Below the pieces are notes generated by a model, which was not told where the DNA came from, did not search any database, and worked only from the letters and a program-made list of their open reading frames with translations. Positions 34,607 to 42,573 of a stretch of DNA of 64,000 bases are shown one piece after another. Within the stretch, counting starts at the first letter, position 1. Each line of letters begins with the position of its first letter. Source of the stretch: Amarobacter sp035326025 (GTDB lineage Bacteria; Chloroflexota; Dehalococcoidia; Tepidiformales; Tepidiformaceae); assembly GCA_035326025.1 (NCBI GenBank), contig DAOKYT010000002.1:1-64000 (forward strand), given 5' to 3'. Position numbers and translations under genes: made by a program.

Positions 34607-35695
34607 TCAGGCGAGGCGGCGGACGCATCCCTCGACAACGCGGGCACACTCGAGCATCTCCGGGATCACCAGGTACTCGTCCTTCGTGTGCTGGTTGTAG
34701 CCGCCACGGCCGATGACCACGCTGGCGATGCCATGTCCGCGGAAGACGTTGGCATCGGTTCCCCCGCCGGCAGGGTGCGGGTCGGGCTTGAAGCCAAGCG
34801 CCTCGAGCACCGGGAAGAGCAGCCGCGCTGCCGGGTCGCCGGGCGTGAGCGTGTAGCCCGGGTAGGCGGTGTGGAAGCGCGCATCGATACGGGCGCCGGG
34901 GTGCCTGGCCTGGACCTGTTCGACGTGCCGCTTCGTCCGCGCCACCATGGCCTCGACCTTCTCTTCAACCATCGAACGCATTTCGCCCTGGATGATGGTG
35001 TAGTCGGGGACCGCGTTACGGACGAGGCCACCGTGGATGATGCCGACATTGCCGGTCGTCTCAGCGTCGAGGCGGCCCTGGGGCAGGCCGAGGACAACCT
35101 CCGAGGCGATGGCAACGGCGGGCACGCCCTTTTCCGGTTCGAGGCCGGCGTGCGCGGCGCGCCCATGCACTTCGATGTCGTAGGTGTAGTGATAGGGCGC
35201 CTGGCCCTGGATGCTCGAAGGAGGGCCGCCGCTATCGATGACGATGGCCACCTTTGCCGTGATGCGGCTGTAGTCCATGTTGCTGGCGCCCACGAGGCCA
35301 ACCTCCTCTCCCCGGCTGATGGCCACCTCGATCGGTCGCGTGACGGCACCATCCTCGATCGCGGACTGGATGACTTCGAGGATGACCGCGCAACCAGCCT
35401 TGTTGTCGGCGCCCAGGATGGTGGTGCCGTCGCTCCGGAGAATGTCGGGGCCGTCCCAGGTGGGTTTGATGCCGCGGCCGGGCTCGACGGTATCCATATG
35501 GGCGGAGAGCAGCAGCGCTTCGCCGTGGCCTTCCCGGCGGGCGATCACGTTGCCGGCTGCATCCTGGCTCACCTCGAGGCCAAGGGAACGGAAGCGCCGC
35601 TCGAGCTCGGCGGCGATGGCGTCCTCCTCGCCAGAGGGGGAATCGATTGCGACAAGTTCGAGGAAGGTCTGGACGATGCGGTCGCGGTTGATCAC
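34607..35695 (-). CDS. M20-family metallopeptidase (PepT-like)
   Basis: A 362-residue di-zinc exopeptidase. Metal and catalytic residues are seen in AHMDTVEPG (His, Asp), ILGADNKAG (bridging Asp), SRGEEVGLVG (Glu pair), IDSGGP and the terminal YNQHTKDEYL (His). The dimerisation lid domain starts near HYTYDIEVHGRAAHAG. It resembles peptidase T-like proteins; the peptide specificity is unknown. GTG 35695 (INRDRIVQTFLELVAIDS) gives the conserved N-terminus; the long open extension upstream is not family-like. Confidence 0.9.
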   Translation of the reverse strand: MINRDRIVQTFLELVAIDSPSGEEDAIAAELERRFRSLGLEVSQDAAGNVIARREGHGEALLLSAHMDTVEPGRGIKPTWDGPDILRSDGTTILGADNKAGCAVILEVIQSAIEDGAVTRPIEVAISRGEEVGLVGASNMDYSRITAKVAIVIDSGGPPSSIQGQAPYHYTYDIEVHGRAAHAGLEPEKGVPAVAIASEVVLGLPQGRLDAETTGNVGIIHGGLVRNAVPDYTIIQGEMRSMVEEKVEAMVARTKRHVEQVQARHPGARIDARFHTAYPGYTLTPGDPAARLLFPVLEALGFKPDPHPAGGGTDANVFRGHGIASVVIGRGGYNQHTKDEYLVIPEMLECARVVEGCVRRLA

Positions 35696-35783
35696 GGGAG
35701 ACGCTCCGGCTGGTGGTGGCGCCAAGGATACGGCCCGAGGGGCCGTTAACGCCCCATTCATCCCCTTCTGCGACACTGTTTGC

Positions 35784-36521
35784 ATGGAGCTAACTATCGC
35801 CACCCGCGAGCTGCGGCTCGAAATCGCCCACAACGTCCGCCACCTGGGCGGCTACCCGACTTCATCCGGGCGCATCACCAGCGAGACTGTCATTCGCTCG
35901 GCCAGCCTGCACCGCCTCACCGATAATGGCATGCGGAGCCTCGCGGAGGCGGGCGTCACGACGATCATCGACTTCCGCTCCAACGCCGAACGCGAGCGCA
36001 GCGTGACCCCCGACCCGGCGCCCTACGGCATCCGCCACATCCACGCGCCCGTATTCCAGGAAGACGCCTCGCCGGTGGGCATGGAGCGCGAATTCCAGGG
36101 CTTTGGCACCGTGTACGAGCGGCTCCTCGAGATGGGACGGGATGCCTATCGGACGCTCATCGAAGTCACCTCCGAGGTCGAGGGGCGCCTCCTGTTTCAC
36201 TGCACCGCCGGCAAGGACCGGACCGGCGTCGGGGCGGCGCTCTTGCTCGAAATCGCCGGCGTCGACGACGACACGATCGTCGCCGATTACATGCTCACGG
36301 AGCCACTGCTCAAGCCGATGCTGGAGGAATGGCTGCCCGAAATGCGCGACCGCGGCGTCGACGCCGCCCGCGCGGAGCAGCTGTTGGCCGCCCCGCGCGA
36401 TGCCATCGAGACGGCCTTGCAGTTCCTGCGTGACCGGCACGGGTCGGCCGAGGGATACGCGCGCGACCTTGGGGTGGGCGAGAGCACGATCTCGGCGCTG
36501 CGCGCCCGGCTCATCGCCTGA
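35784..36521 (+). CDS. Tyrosine/serine phosphatase (Y_phosphatase3 type)
   Basis: A 245-residue dual-specificity-like phosphatase. The P-loop HCTAGKDRTG carries the catalytic Cys and Arg (CX5R). IRSASLHRLTDNG and VTTIIDFRSNAERE are typical upstream motifs of the Y_phosphatase3 family, which includes mycobacterial PtpB. It may act on phosphoproteins or phosphoinositides. ATG 35784 (MELTIATRELRLEI) is chosen over upstream in-frame codons. It diverges from the M20 peptidase. Confidence 0.9.
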   Translation: MELTIATRELRLEIAHNVRHLGGYPTSSGRITSETVIRSASLHRLTDNGMRSLAEAGVTTIIDFRSNAERERSVTPDPAPYGIRHIHAPVFQEDASPVGMEREFQGFGTVYERLLEMGRDAYRTLIEVTSEVEGRLLFHCTAGKDRTGVGAALLLEIAGVDDDTIVADYMLTEPLLKPMLEEWLPEMRDRGVDAARAEQLLAAPRDAIETALQFLRDRHGSAEGYARDLGVGESTISALRARLIA

Positions 36522-36595
36522 TCTCCTTGTCCGCATCTTCCCGTTGAGCGCGCTCCCATCGGGGCGGATGGCGGCCTTTCCGCCTGGGATGAGGC

Positions 36596-37066
36596 CTATG
36601 CCGGCCTGGCCCCGCCGGGGCCTCGCAGCGCCTTGATCTCTTCCTCGAGCTCGCGCATCCGGCGGCGGTTCGCCCGGTCGGTTTCGAAACGCTCATGGAT
36701 GTTGCGCGCGTGCGCCAGCGCGCCGATGACCTCGCCGTCGGGCCCGTGAACGATGGCGAAGCTCAACTCCACGTAGAACGCTTCGCCCCGGGCGTTGACC
36801 GCCCGCGTGGGCAGCGACTGGCCGCGGTATTTCGTCTGGCCGGCTTCGAGGGCGCGGTCGTAGCCCTTCCAGTGGGCGTCGCGGAATTGCTCCGGGATGA
36901 TGATGTTCAGGTCCTTGCCGATGGCTTCCGGCTCGCTGAAGCCGAACATCTCGGTCGCGGCGGTATTCCAGAGCTGGATGACGCCGTCGGTGCCAGCAAA
37001 GATCACGGCATCGGGCGCCTGGTGAACGAGCAGGGCGGCCAGCGCCTCCCCGGTTACGGTGGTCAT
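36596..37066 (-). CDS. Stand-alone PAS-domain protein
   Basis: A 156-residue protein with one PAS domain (residues about 10-125): QAPDAVIFAGTDGVIQLWN, MFGFSEPEAIGKDL and YDRALEAGQTKYRGQ. A short coiled helix rich in Arg/Glu ends the protein. There is no kinase, cyclase or GGDEF domain, so it would signal through a partner. ATG 37066 is chosen; an earlier in-frame start adds low-complexity sequence. Confidence 0.85.
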   Translation of the reverse strand: MTTVTGEALAALLVHQAPDAVIFAGTDGVIQLWNTAATEMFGFSEPEAIGKDLNIIIPEQFRDAHWKGYDRALEAGQTKYRGQSLPTRAVNARGEAFYVELSFAIVHGPDGEVIGALAHARNIHERFETDRANRRRMRELEEEIKALRGPGGARPA

Positions 37067-37410
37067 GACGACACCCCCATTTCGCTGTCTGTGGTTCCCT
37101 GTGACCTTACCGCGATGGGGAACGCCTTGCCACCGCGGCTCATTGGCCGGGGGCACGTGCCCGGCGCGAGTGACGGGGACGCGGTGATGGTGGTGCGAGG
37201 CCGGCGCCGTTCGCTCCGTCCCGCCGGTAGCTCCCCCAGGACCCGGATGCATCGGCCGGTTTGAGGCCGTAGCGGTGGTCGACGGCCCCGACAGGCTTGC
37301 TCATGCCGGCGGGTGTGGGCCGGACCACCGAGACGCCTCCTCGATGGTTGACGCCCCACGGTGCGCGGATCGTCCGGCCTCCGCCGTGCGCCGGCCCCGG
37401 TACGCGGGCG
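37067..37410. other. Intergenic stretch, no gene seen
   Basis: Only short frames of unnatural composition on both strands. No tRNA, terminator with T-run or recognisable riboswitch. Confidence 0.5.
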
Positions 37411-38496
37411 CTACTTCACCGCGGCGGCAACGCTCGAGCCGGTCTCGACGCCGATGCCCGCGAGCATCGCGTGCATCTGGCGCGCCGTGCGGATGATGCG
37501 TGCCGCCTCGTGGGTCACGGCCTGCTTGCCATCGCAAAGCGCCTCGGCGGGGTTCGAATGGATATCAAACTCAATGCCCTGGGCCCCGGCGGCGACAAAC
37601 CCGTAGGTAACACGCTCCACGAGCTTCTTGTCGCCAGAGCTGTGGCTGGGGTCGGCGATGAGCGGCAGATGCGACCTGGACCGCACGAGCGGGATCATCG
37701 AAATATCCGCGGAGAAGCGCGTCTCGCTTTCGAAGCTCTTGATGCCGCGGTAGCAGAGGATCACGTTCTTGTTGCCTTCGCTCACGCTGCGGCGTTCGCG
37801 GTCGATGCCAGACATGATGTAGGCGGCCGCGGAGAGCCACTCGTTCATGTCGTTGCCAAAGCCGTGCTTCAGGATGACGGGCCGGTCGATCTTGGAGAGC
37901 TCTTCGAGCAGGGGTGAATACTGCGCGCTGCGGGCGCCGATCTGGATCACATCCATGCCGGCATCGAGGAAGGTATCGAGATGGCGGAGGTCGATGAGCT
38001 CGCCGACGATCGGCAGGCCGGTCTCTGCCTTCATGGCCTTCGCGATTTCCAGGCCCTTCGTGATTTCCAGGCCGCGGTAGTCATAGGGGCTGGTGCGAGA
38101 CTTATCCGGGAACGCGCGGAGGATGTCGACGCCAGCGTCCTTCGCGAGCCGGGCAGACTCAAGCGCCTGTTTTTCGGTCTCGATCGCGCAGGGGCCGCCA
38201 AAGAAGGTGAGGTTTTCACCGCCGACGGCCACGCGCCCGCCCACCTGGACGATGGTGTCCTGGTGGTGGAAGCTGCGGGCCGCATCCTTGTACTTTTCCG
38301 TGATGCGGATGACCCGGTCGACGCCGGGGAGCTCGGTGATCCGGCCTTCATCAATGACGCTGGCGACACCCTTCACGCCGATAACGGTTGTGCTGCTGAC
38401 GATCGTGTCGCAGCGCAGGCCATAGTCCTGGGAGATGCGATTGATTACGCGCTCGACCTGCTCGATGGTCGCGCCTTCGGCCATGTGAATGATCAT
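37411..38496 (-). CDS. aroF: 3-deoxy-7-phosphoheptulonate synthase, type I-beta, divergent
   Basis: A 361-residue protein with an N-terminal ferredoxin-like regulatory domain (about residues 1-70, MIIHMAEGATIEQVERVI) and a TIM-barrel DAHP synthase domain. GGPCAIET carries the metal Cys and ADPSHSSG the His. Several motifs depart from the form I remember: KSRTSPYDYRG for KPRTSPYSFQG, KHGFGND for KRGMSAT, CYRGIKSFE for CERGIRTFE, and FDIHSNP for VEVHPNP. It should catalyse the first shikimate-pathway step or a related aldol reaction. No other aro genes are adjacent. Confidence 0.85.
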   Translation of the reverse strand: MIIHMAEGATIEQVERVINRISQDYGLRCDTIVSSTTVIGVKGVASVIDEGRITELPGVDRVIRITEKYKDAARSFHHQDTIVQVGGRVAVGGENLTFFGGPCAIETEKQALESARLAKDAGVDILRAFPDKSRTSPYDYRGLEITKGLEIAKAMKAETGLPIVGELIDLRHLDTFLDAGMDVIQIGARSAQYSPLLEELSKIDRPVILKHGFGNDMNEWLSAAAYIMSGIDRERRSVSEGNKNVILCYRGIKSFESETRFSADISMIPLVRSRSHLPLIADPSHSSGDKKLVERVTYGFVAAGAQGIEFDIHSNPAEALCDGKQAVTHEAARIIRTARQMHAMLAGIGVETGSSVAAAVK

Positions 38497-38573
38497 TGCG
38501 GCGTGGACTCCGTTATGTTGCGGCGATTGTCGTACGAGGCCAGGCTACAGGCGACTGACCAGGGGGCCTGGCC

Positions 38574-39422
38574 CTAGAAGAGGAGGCTCGAGAGGCGGCG
38601 CTGATATTCGCGGGTGGTGGGCGAATCGAGGCCGAGGATATCGAACACCGCGAGGACAGCCTTCCGCGCGGCGCCCTCGGCGAAGTTGCGGTCGATGCGG
38701 ACCGATTCGAGGAGCTCGTCGAGCGCCTCCTGGTAACGTCCGCGGGCGGCGAGCATCACGCCCCAGCGGTACCGGGCGCGCGGGTCACGCGGGTTGGCGC
38801 GGGCTTCGCCTTCCAGGTCCTCGGCCCGGTGCTTCGCCTCGAACGAGCTCAGAAACAGCTGATGGCGGAGGACTTTGGCCCGGCGGTCCGTGGGGATGCG
38901 CTCAAGGAGCTCTTCGGCAGCCTCGGTTTCGCCCCGGGCGATGAGGATGGTCGCCAGGCCAACGGCGGCGTCAGCGTTCCCTGGCTGTGTCTTGAGGACT
39001 TCGCGAAAGCGAGCCTCGGCGCCGGCGACATCGCCCGCGCGCAGGAGGTCCTCAGCCTGACCGGTAACCTGCTCCTCGGGGCGGGGCAGGATCTTCGCGA
39101 AGAACGCGCGGACCTGGGGTTCGGGGTAGGCGCCGGTGAACTCGGCGACCACCTGCCCGTTGCGAAAGGCCTTGACCGCGGGAATGCCCTGGATCCGGTA
39201 GGTCGTCGCGGTCCGAGGGTTCTCGTCGGTGTTGAGCTTGGCGAGGACGACCGAGCCAGCATTCTCGGCGGCGACCTTTTCGATAACCGGACCAAGCACC
39301 CGGCAGGGGCCGCACCACGGCGCCCAGAAGTCGACGACAACGGGGACGGACTTCGAGCGTTCGAGCACTTCCGAGGCGAACGTTGCGTCGGTCACATCGA
39401 TGTAGGCCTGAGCTGCAGGCAT
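38574..39422 (-). CDS. Thioredoxin-TPR protein (CnoX/YbbN-like)
   Basis: A 282-residue protein with an N-terminal thioredoxin domain (VVVDFWAPWCGPCRVLGP, active WCGPC) and a C-terminal tetratricopeptide region (AEARFREVLKTQPGNADAAV, RYRWGVMLAARGRYQEAL). This is the architecture of YbbN/CnoX chaperedoxins. Unlike E. coli YbbN, the CxxC pair is complete, so redox activity is likely. ATG 39422 follows CTGGAG; an open extension further upstream runs into rnpB and must be wrong. Confidence 0.9.
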   Translation of the reverse strand: MPAAQAYIDVTDATFASEVLERSKSVPVVVDFWAPWCGPCRVLGPVIEKVAAENAGSVVLAKLNTDENPRTATTYRIQGIPAVKAFRNGQVVAEFTGAYPEPQVRAFFAKILPRPEEQVTGQAEDLLRAGDVAGAEARFREVLKTQPGNADAAVGLATILIARGETEAAEELLERIPTDRRAKVLRHQLFLSSFEAKHRAEDLEGEARANPRDPRARYRWGVMLAARGRYQEALDELLESVRIDRNFAEGAARKAVLAVFDILGLDSPTTREYQRRLSSLLF

Positions 39423-39511
39423 GCGGGGTTGCTCCAGGAGAAGGTTTGTATCGATTCGATCGTAGCGGAGGCGCGTTCGCGGTGTCAGCCTGCCGAAGGG
39501 AGCGAGGTTCG

Positions 39512-39877
39512 GGGTCCAGCGGGCCTGTAAGCCGGATTCTGTATCCTTCCGGGGAAGGACGGTGACCATCTCTCTGGGCGCCGCATCGCTGCGGCGCTCA
39601 AGCAGCCAACCCGGGAGTAAAGCGGGCCGGGCGCCCTCCTCCCCTATTTGGCCTTGCTCCGGGTGGGGTTTGCACGGCCGCCCCGTTGCCGGGACGCCGG
39701 TGCGCTCTTACCGCACCATTTCACCCTTGCCCTTCCCCGGGAACCGCGGAAGGGCGGTATGTTTCTGTTGCACTTTCCGTCGGCTCGCGCCGCCCAGGCG
39801 TTACCTGGCACCCTGCCCGGTGGAGTCCGGACTTTCCTCGGCAGCGGACTGCCGCGGCCACCCGGCCCCCTGAACCC
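39512..39877 (-). ncRNA. rnpB: RNase P RNA (bacterial class A)
   Basis: On the minus strand the conserved RNase P core is plain: GAGGAAAGTCCGGACTCC, AAGGGTGAAATGGTGCGGTA, GAGCGCACCGG, GGCCAAATAGG and the 3' ACAGAATCCGGCTTACAGG. The ends pair as stem P1, GGGTTCAG with CTGGACCC. Length is about 366 nt. It cleaves 5' leaders from pre-tRNA. It lies upstream of the thioredoxin-TPR gene with 89 bp between. Confidence 0.95.
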
Positions 39878-39883
39878 GATTCC

Positions 39884-39912
39884 ATTGTCGATTGACGGCT
39901 GCAGATTGTCGA
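39884..39912 (-). promoter_or_regulatory. Promoter of rnpB
   Basis: On the minus strand TCGACA, 17-base spacer and GACAAT, six bases before the P1 5' end at 39877. The octamer TCGACAAT is repeated so that one copy supplies the -35 and the other the -10. Confidence 0.7.
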
Positions 39913-40233
39913 TGCGCTCCGGGCTCGCCACGTCCAATCGCCGATCGCCGCTGCTCTCCGGATGGGGACATGCCAACGGCCGGCATGAAAGCTGGAGCAA
40001 CCACGACGCCTCCGGAGACGTGTGCGCCGGAGCGCGCCGCGGGCCGCATCGTGGCGGGCACCCCGGGGGTGGCCAACTCCGCCTCGCCAGGGGGCTGGCG
40101 GACGACACAGCCGCCGGGGAGGCGGCCGATGAGGTGGACCAGGCCCGCCATGGCGGACATGAACGGTTCGTGACCTGTTGGGCGCGCTTCCAACGGCGGC
40201 TGACACAAAAGACGCGCGAAGCGGGCGTGGAAC
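39913..40233. other. Intergenic stretch between rnpB and the FlgM-like gene
   Basis: No convincing gene. It contains a small inverted repeat CATGCC/GGCATG (39969-39987) and a purine-poor strand with open frames of odd composition. It may hold a terminator-less 3' region of the FlgM-like gene. Confidence 0.4.
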
Positions 40234-40524
40234 TCAGGCGGTACGGGCGTCCGGGGCCGATTCCTGGCCGGATGCCCCGGCCGGGGGCACAATGAAGCGC
40301 CCGGCCATCGCCCGCACATTAACGCCGGCGGCGGGCGTTTCGCTGGAGCCGGCATCGTGCCAGCTCCACTCCTCGAGAAGTGCCTCGGCGATGGCTCGTG
40401 GGTCGGGCCGGTAGGTTCCCTCGCGGATCTGGCGGCGGAGTTCGAGCACGCGGCGCGTGCGCTCGTCGAACGGCGTCGGGTCGTTCGTGGTGGTGGGTTG
40501 CGGTTTCCGTTCAGTGTCAGCCAT
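40234..40524 (-). CDS. FlgM-like anti-sigma-factor domain protein
   Basis: A 96-residue, mostly disordered protein. Residues about 22-52 (RTRRVLELRRQIREGTYRPD, then PRAIAEALLEEW) match the C-terminal sigma-binding helices of FlgM (pattern RV..LR..I..GTY..D...IA.ALL). FlgM inhibits the flagellar sigma factor, but no flagellar or sigma28 gene is in the window. GGAG lies eight bases before the ATG. Confidence 0.65.
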   Translation of the reverse strand: MADTERKPQPTTTNDPTPFDERTRRVLELRRQIREGTYRPDPRAIAEALLEEWSWHDAGSSETPAAGVNVRAMAGRFIVPPAGASGQESAPDARTA

Positions 40525-40834
40525 GTGGAGAACTCCGCGGCGAGGTTACATCTCAGTTAACGGCAGGGAACTCACGGGACTTGAGGGGCTCTTACGCCAT
40601 TCTGTCAGATTTTTCACGCGGGTATATCGGGGTTTACCCAATGTGGCCGGGGCGGGGCCCTGCCGACCATCAATTGCGTGCCCCCGGCGCCAGGCGTGCC
40701 GATGTGGTACGCTCGATGCAGAGCACGCTGTGGCGTGCCGCGGTACTTCCTCTGGGCTGCTCCTGGTTGCGGTGATCTGAGGCGGTTCGCACTCAGCCTC
40801 ACCACGCTCATCAACCGACACGGAGTCCATTTTT
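40525..40834. other. Upstream region of the DEAD-box helicase
   Basis: About 310 bp with relatively AT-rich patches, including TATATC (40623-40628) and TACGCT (40708-40713), either of which may be a -10 box. Frames present lack protein-like sequence. A long 5' leader for the helicase is possible. Confidence 0.4.
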
Positions 40835-42280
40835 CTGATCACCCTTCGCACACCCACCACCGCCGCGGAAGATCGCGGCGGCACGTCCCCGCTGGCCCCC
40901 CGGCCCACCCCCGCAGCCCGGCCTTTTCGAGAGCTCGGCATCGGGAACGACCTGGTCGAGGTACTGCGCCGCGGCGGTATCACCGAGCCCACGCCGATCC
41001 AGGCACTCACCATCCCCGACGCGCTGAACGGGCGCGATGTCTGCGGCAAGGCCCGCACCGGTTCGGGCAAAACGCTCGCCTTCGGCCTCCCGCTCATCGA
41101 GCGGACCGGCCGGAGCGCGCCGCGGCGGCCACGCTCGCTTGTGCTGGTCCCAACGCGGGAACTGGCGAGCCAGATCCTCGAGGCGCTTCGCCCATTGGCG
41201 GTCGCACGCAAGCTTCGCCTGGCCGCGATCTACGGCGGGACGTCGATTAACCGCCAGGCAGACCAGCTCCGCATGGGGGTCGATATCGCGATCGCCACGC
41301 CGGGCCGCATGTTCGACCTCCTCGGGCGCGGGGCGCTTACCCTCGATGACCTGAAGACGGTGGTCATCGACGAGGCCGACCAGATGGCGGACCTGGGCTT
41401 CCTGCCGCAGGTCGAGCGCATCCTGGACCAGGCCCCGGCCGGCCACCAGACGCTGCTCTTCTCGGCAACGCTGGATGGCGCCATCGGCACCCTCATCCGC
41501 AAGTATCAGCACGATCCGGCGCACTACGAGGCGACCCAGGACGACGAGCCGGAGTCCGCCATGGAGCATCGCTTCATCGGCGTGGACTTCGGACAGAAGA
41601 CGAATGTGGCAGCGGCCATCACGGCGGGCCCTCAGCGCACCATCATGTTCGCTCGCACCCAGCGGGGCGCCGAGCGGCTGGTGCGCGACCTCGGGCGCGC
41701 CGGCGTGGAAGCGGGCGTCATCCACGGCGGGCTGAGCCAGCCGAAGCGCGAGCGCGCGCTCCACGCCTTCTCCGGCGGGCACGTCCGGGTGCTGGTGGCG
41801 ACGAACATCGCGGCGCGCGGCATCCACGTCGACGGGATCGATATCGTGGTGCACCACGACGTGCCGGAAGACGCAAAGACCTACCTTCACCGTTCGGGGC
41901 GCACGGCGCGGGCCGGAGCGGCTGGCCTGGTGGTCACACTGGTGGAGCCGGGCGAAGTCCGGGCGGTCAACCAGCTACGGCGCGAAGCCGGCGTCCGCGA
42001 AGCGCTCGTCCCGATGGGGGCCACGGACCCGCGCCTGGCCGACCTGGCGGCCTGGACGCCGCCAATCGAAGAACATGCCCCGCGGCCGGGCCGCGAGCAG
42101 ACAGTCCCCCGGAGCTCCAGCGAGGCCGGGGGGCGCCGTCCGCCGGCCGGTGGATACCGTGGCCAGCGGAGACGGTACGATGCGTTGAGCGGCCCCAACG
42201 CCCCCGGCCGCGGCCCGCAGGGCGGGACGTCGCGCACCTTCCAGCGCTCCTCCCGGAGCGACCACCAGGCTCGCGCCTGA
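40835..42280 (+). CDS. DEAD-box ATP-dependent RNA helicase, non-canonical start
   Basis: About 481 residues. Motifs in order: FRELGI and EPTPIQALTIP (Q motif), ARTGSGKT (I), PTRELASQ (Ia), TPGR (Ib), DEAD-equivalent VIDEADQM (II), SATLDG (III), ARTQRGAERLV (IV), ATNIAARGIHVDGID (V) and HRSGRTARAG (VI). Motifs Q and I lie upstream of the first ATG (41141), so the gene must start earlier. No ATG, GTG or TTG occurs in frame between the TGA near 40775 and the Q motif. CTG 40835, nine bases after GGAG, is the best candidate; ATT 40829 is the alternative. The C-terminal tail is basic and Gly-rich. Confidence 0.85.
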   Translation: MITLRTPTTAAEDRGGTSPLAPRPTPAARPFRELGIGNDLVEVLRRGGITEPTPIQALTIPDALNGRDVCGKARTGSGKTLAFGLPLIERTGRSAPRRPRSLVLVPTRELASQILEALRPLAVARKLRLAAIYGGTSINRQADQLRMGVDIAIATPGRMFDLLGRGALTLDDLKTVVIDEADQMADLGFLPQVERILDQAPAGHQTLLFSATLDGAIGTLIRKYQHDPAHYEATQDDEPESAMEHRFIGVDFGQKTNVAAAITAGPQRTIMFARTQRGAERLVRDLGRAGVEAGVIHGGLSQPKRERALHAFSGGHVRVLVATNIAARGIHVDGIDIVVHHDVPEDAKTYLHRSGRTARAGAAGLVVTLVEPGEVRAVNQLRREAGVREALVPMGATDPRLADLAAWTPPIEEHAPRPGREQTVPRSSSEAGGRRPPAGGYRGQRRRYDALSGPNAPGRGPQGGTSRTFQRSSRSDHQARA

Positions 42281-42309
42281 CCGACACGCAGACACCAACG
42301 GAGGAACGC

Positions 42310-42528
42310 ATGGCCAAAGGTGAAGCTATCGAAGTTGAGGGGACCGTCACTCAGCCGCTGCCGAACGCGATGTTCAGGGTGGAACTGGCCAACGGACATG
42401 AAGTCCTCGCGCACATCAGCGGGAAGATCCGCAAGCACTTCATCAAAATCCTGACCGGCGACCGGGTGCTCGTGGAGCTCTCGCCCTACGACCTGACGCG
42501 CGGACGCATCACCTACCGCTTTAAGTAG
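42310..42528 (+). CDS. infA: Translation initiation factor IF-1
   Basis: A 72-residue S1/OB-fold protein. KGEAIEVEGTVTQPLPNAMF, ISGKIRKHFIKILTGDRV and LTRGRITYRFK are diagnostic. It occupies the ribosomal A site during initiation. GGAGGAACGC precedes the ATG. It follows an RNA helicase by 29 bp rather than ribosomal protein genes. Confidence 0.97.
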   Translation: MAKGEAIEVEGTVTQPLPNAMFRVELANGHEVLAHISGKIRKHFIKILTGDRVLVELSPYDLTRGRITYRFK

Positions 42529-42534
42529 CCCGGG

Positions 42535-42561
42535 CGGGGGCGGGAACAGGTCCCGCCCCCG
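42535..42561 (+). terminator. Hairpin after infA
   Basis: An 11-bp perfect inverted repeat (42535-42545 with 42551-42561) around loop ACAGG, directly after infA and before the convergent acyl-CoA dehydrogenase. It lacks a clear T-run, so it may act in both directions or as a Rho-independent barrier of weak strength. Confidence 0.6.
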
Positions 42562-42573
42562 TCATTCCGCAGG

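Noticed and set aside
39422..39569. N-terminal extension of the thioredoxin-TPR protein
   Set aside because: The extension would be translated from RNase P RNA sequence; ATG 39422 with its ribosome site gives the normal thioredoxin N-terminus.
39960..40020. Possible dispersed repeat near CATGCCAACGGCCGGCATG
   Set aside because: The wording of its translation resembled spurious repeats I remember from other genomes, but only one copy is seen here and the memory cannot be verified.
40678..41250. Frame beginning before the DEAD-box helicase
   Set aside because: It is out of phase with the helicase motifs and its product looks random (many Arg/His/Pro); the helicase frame explains the region.
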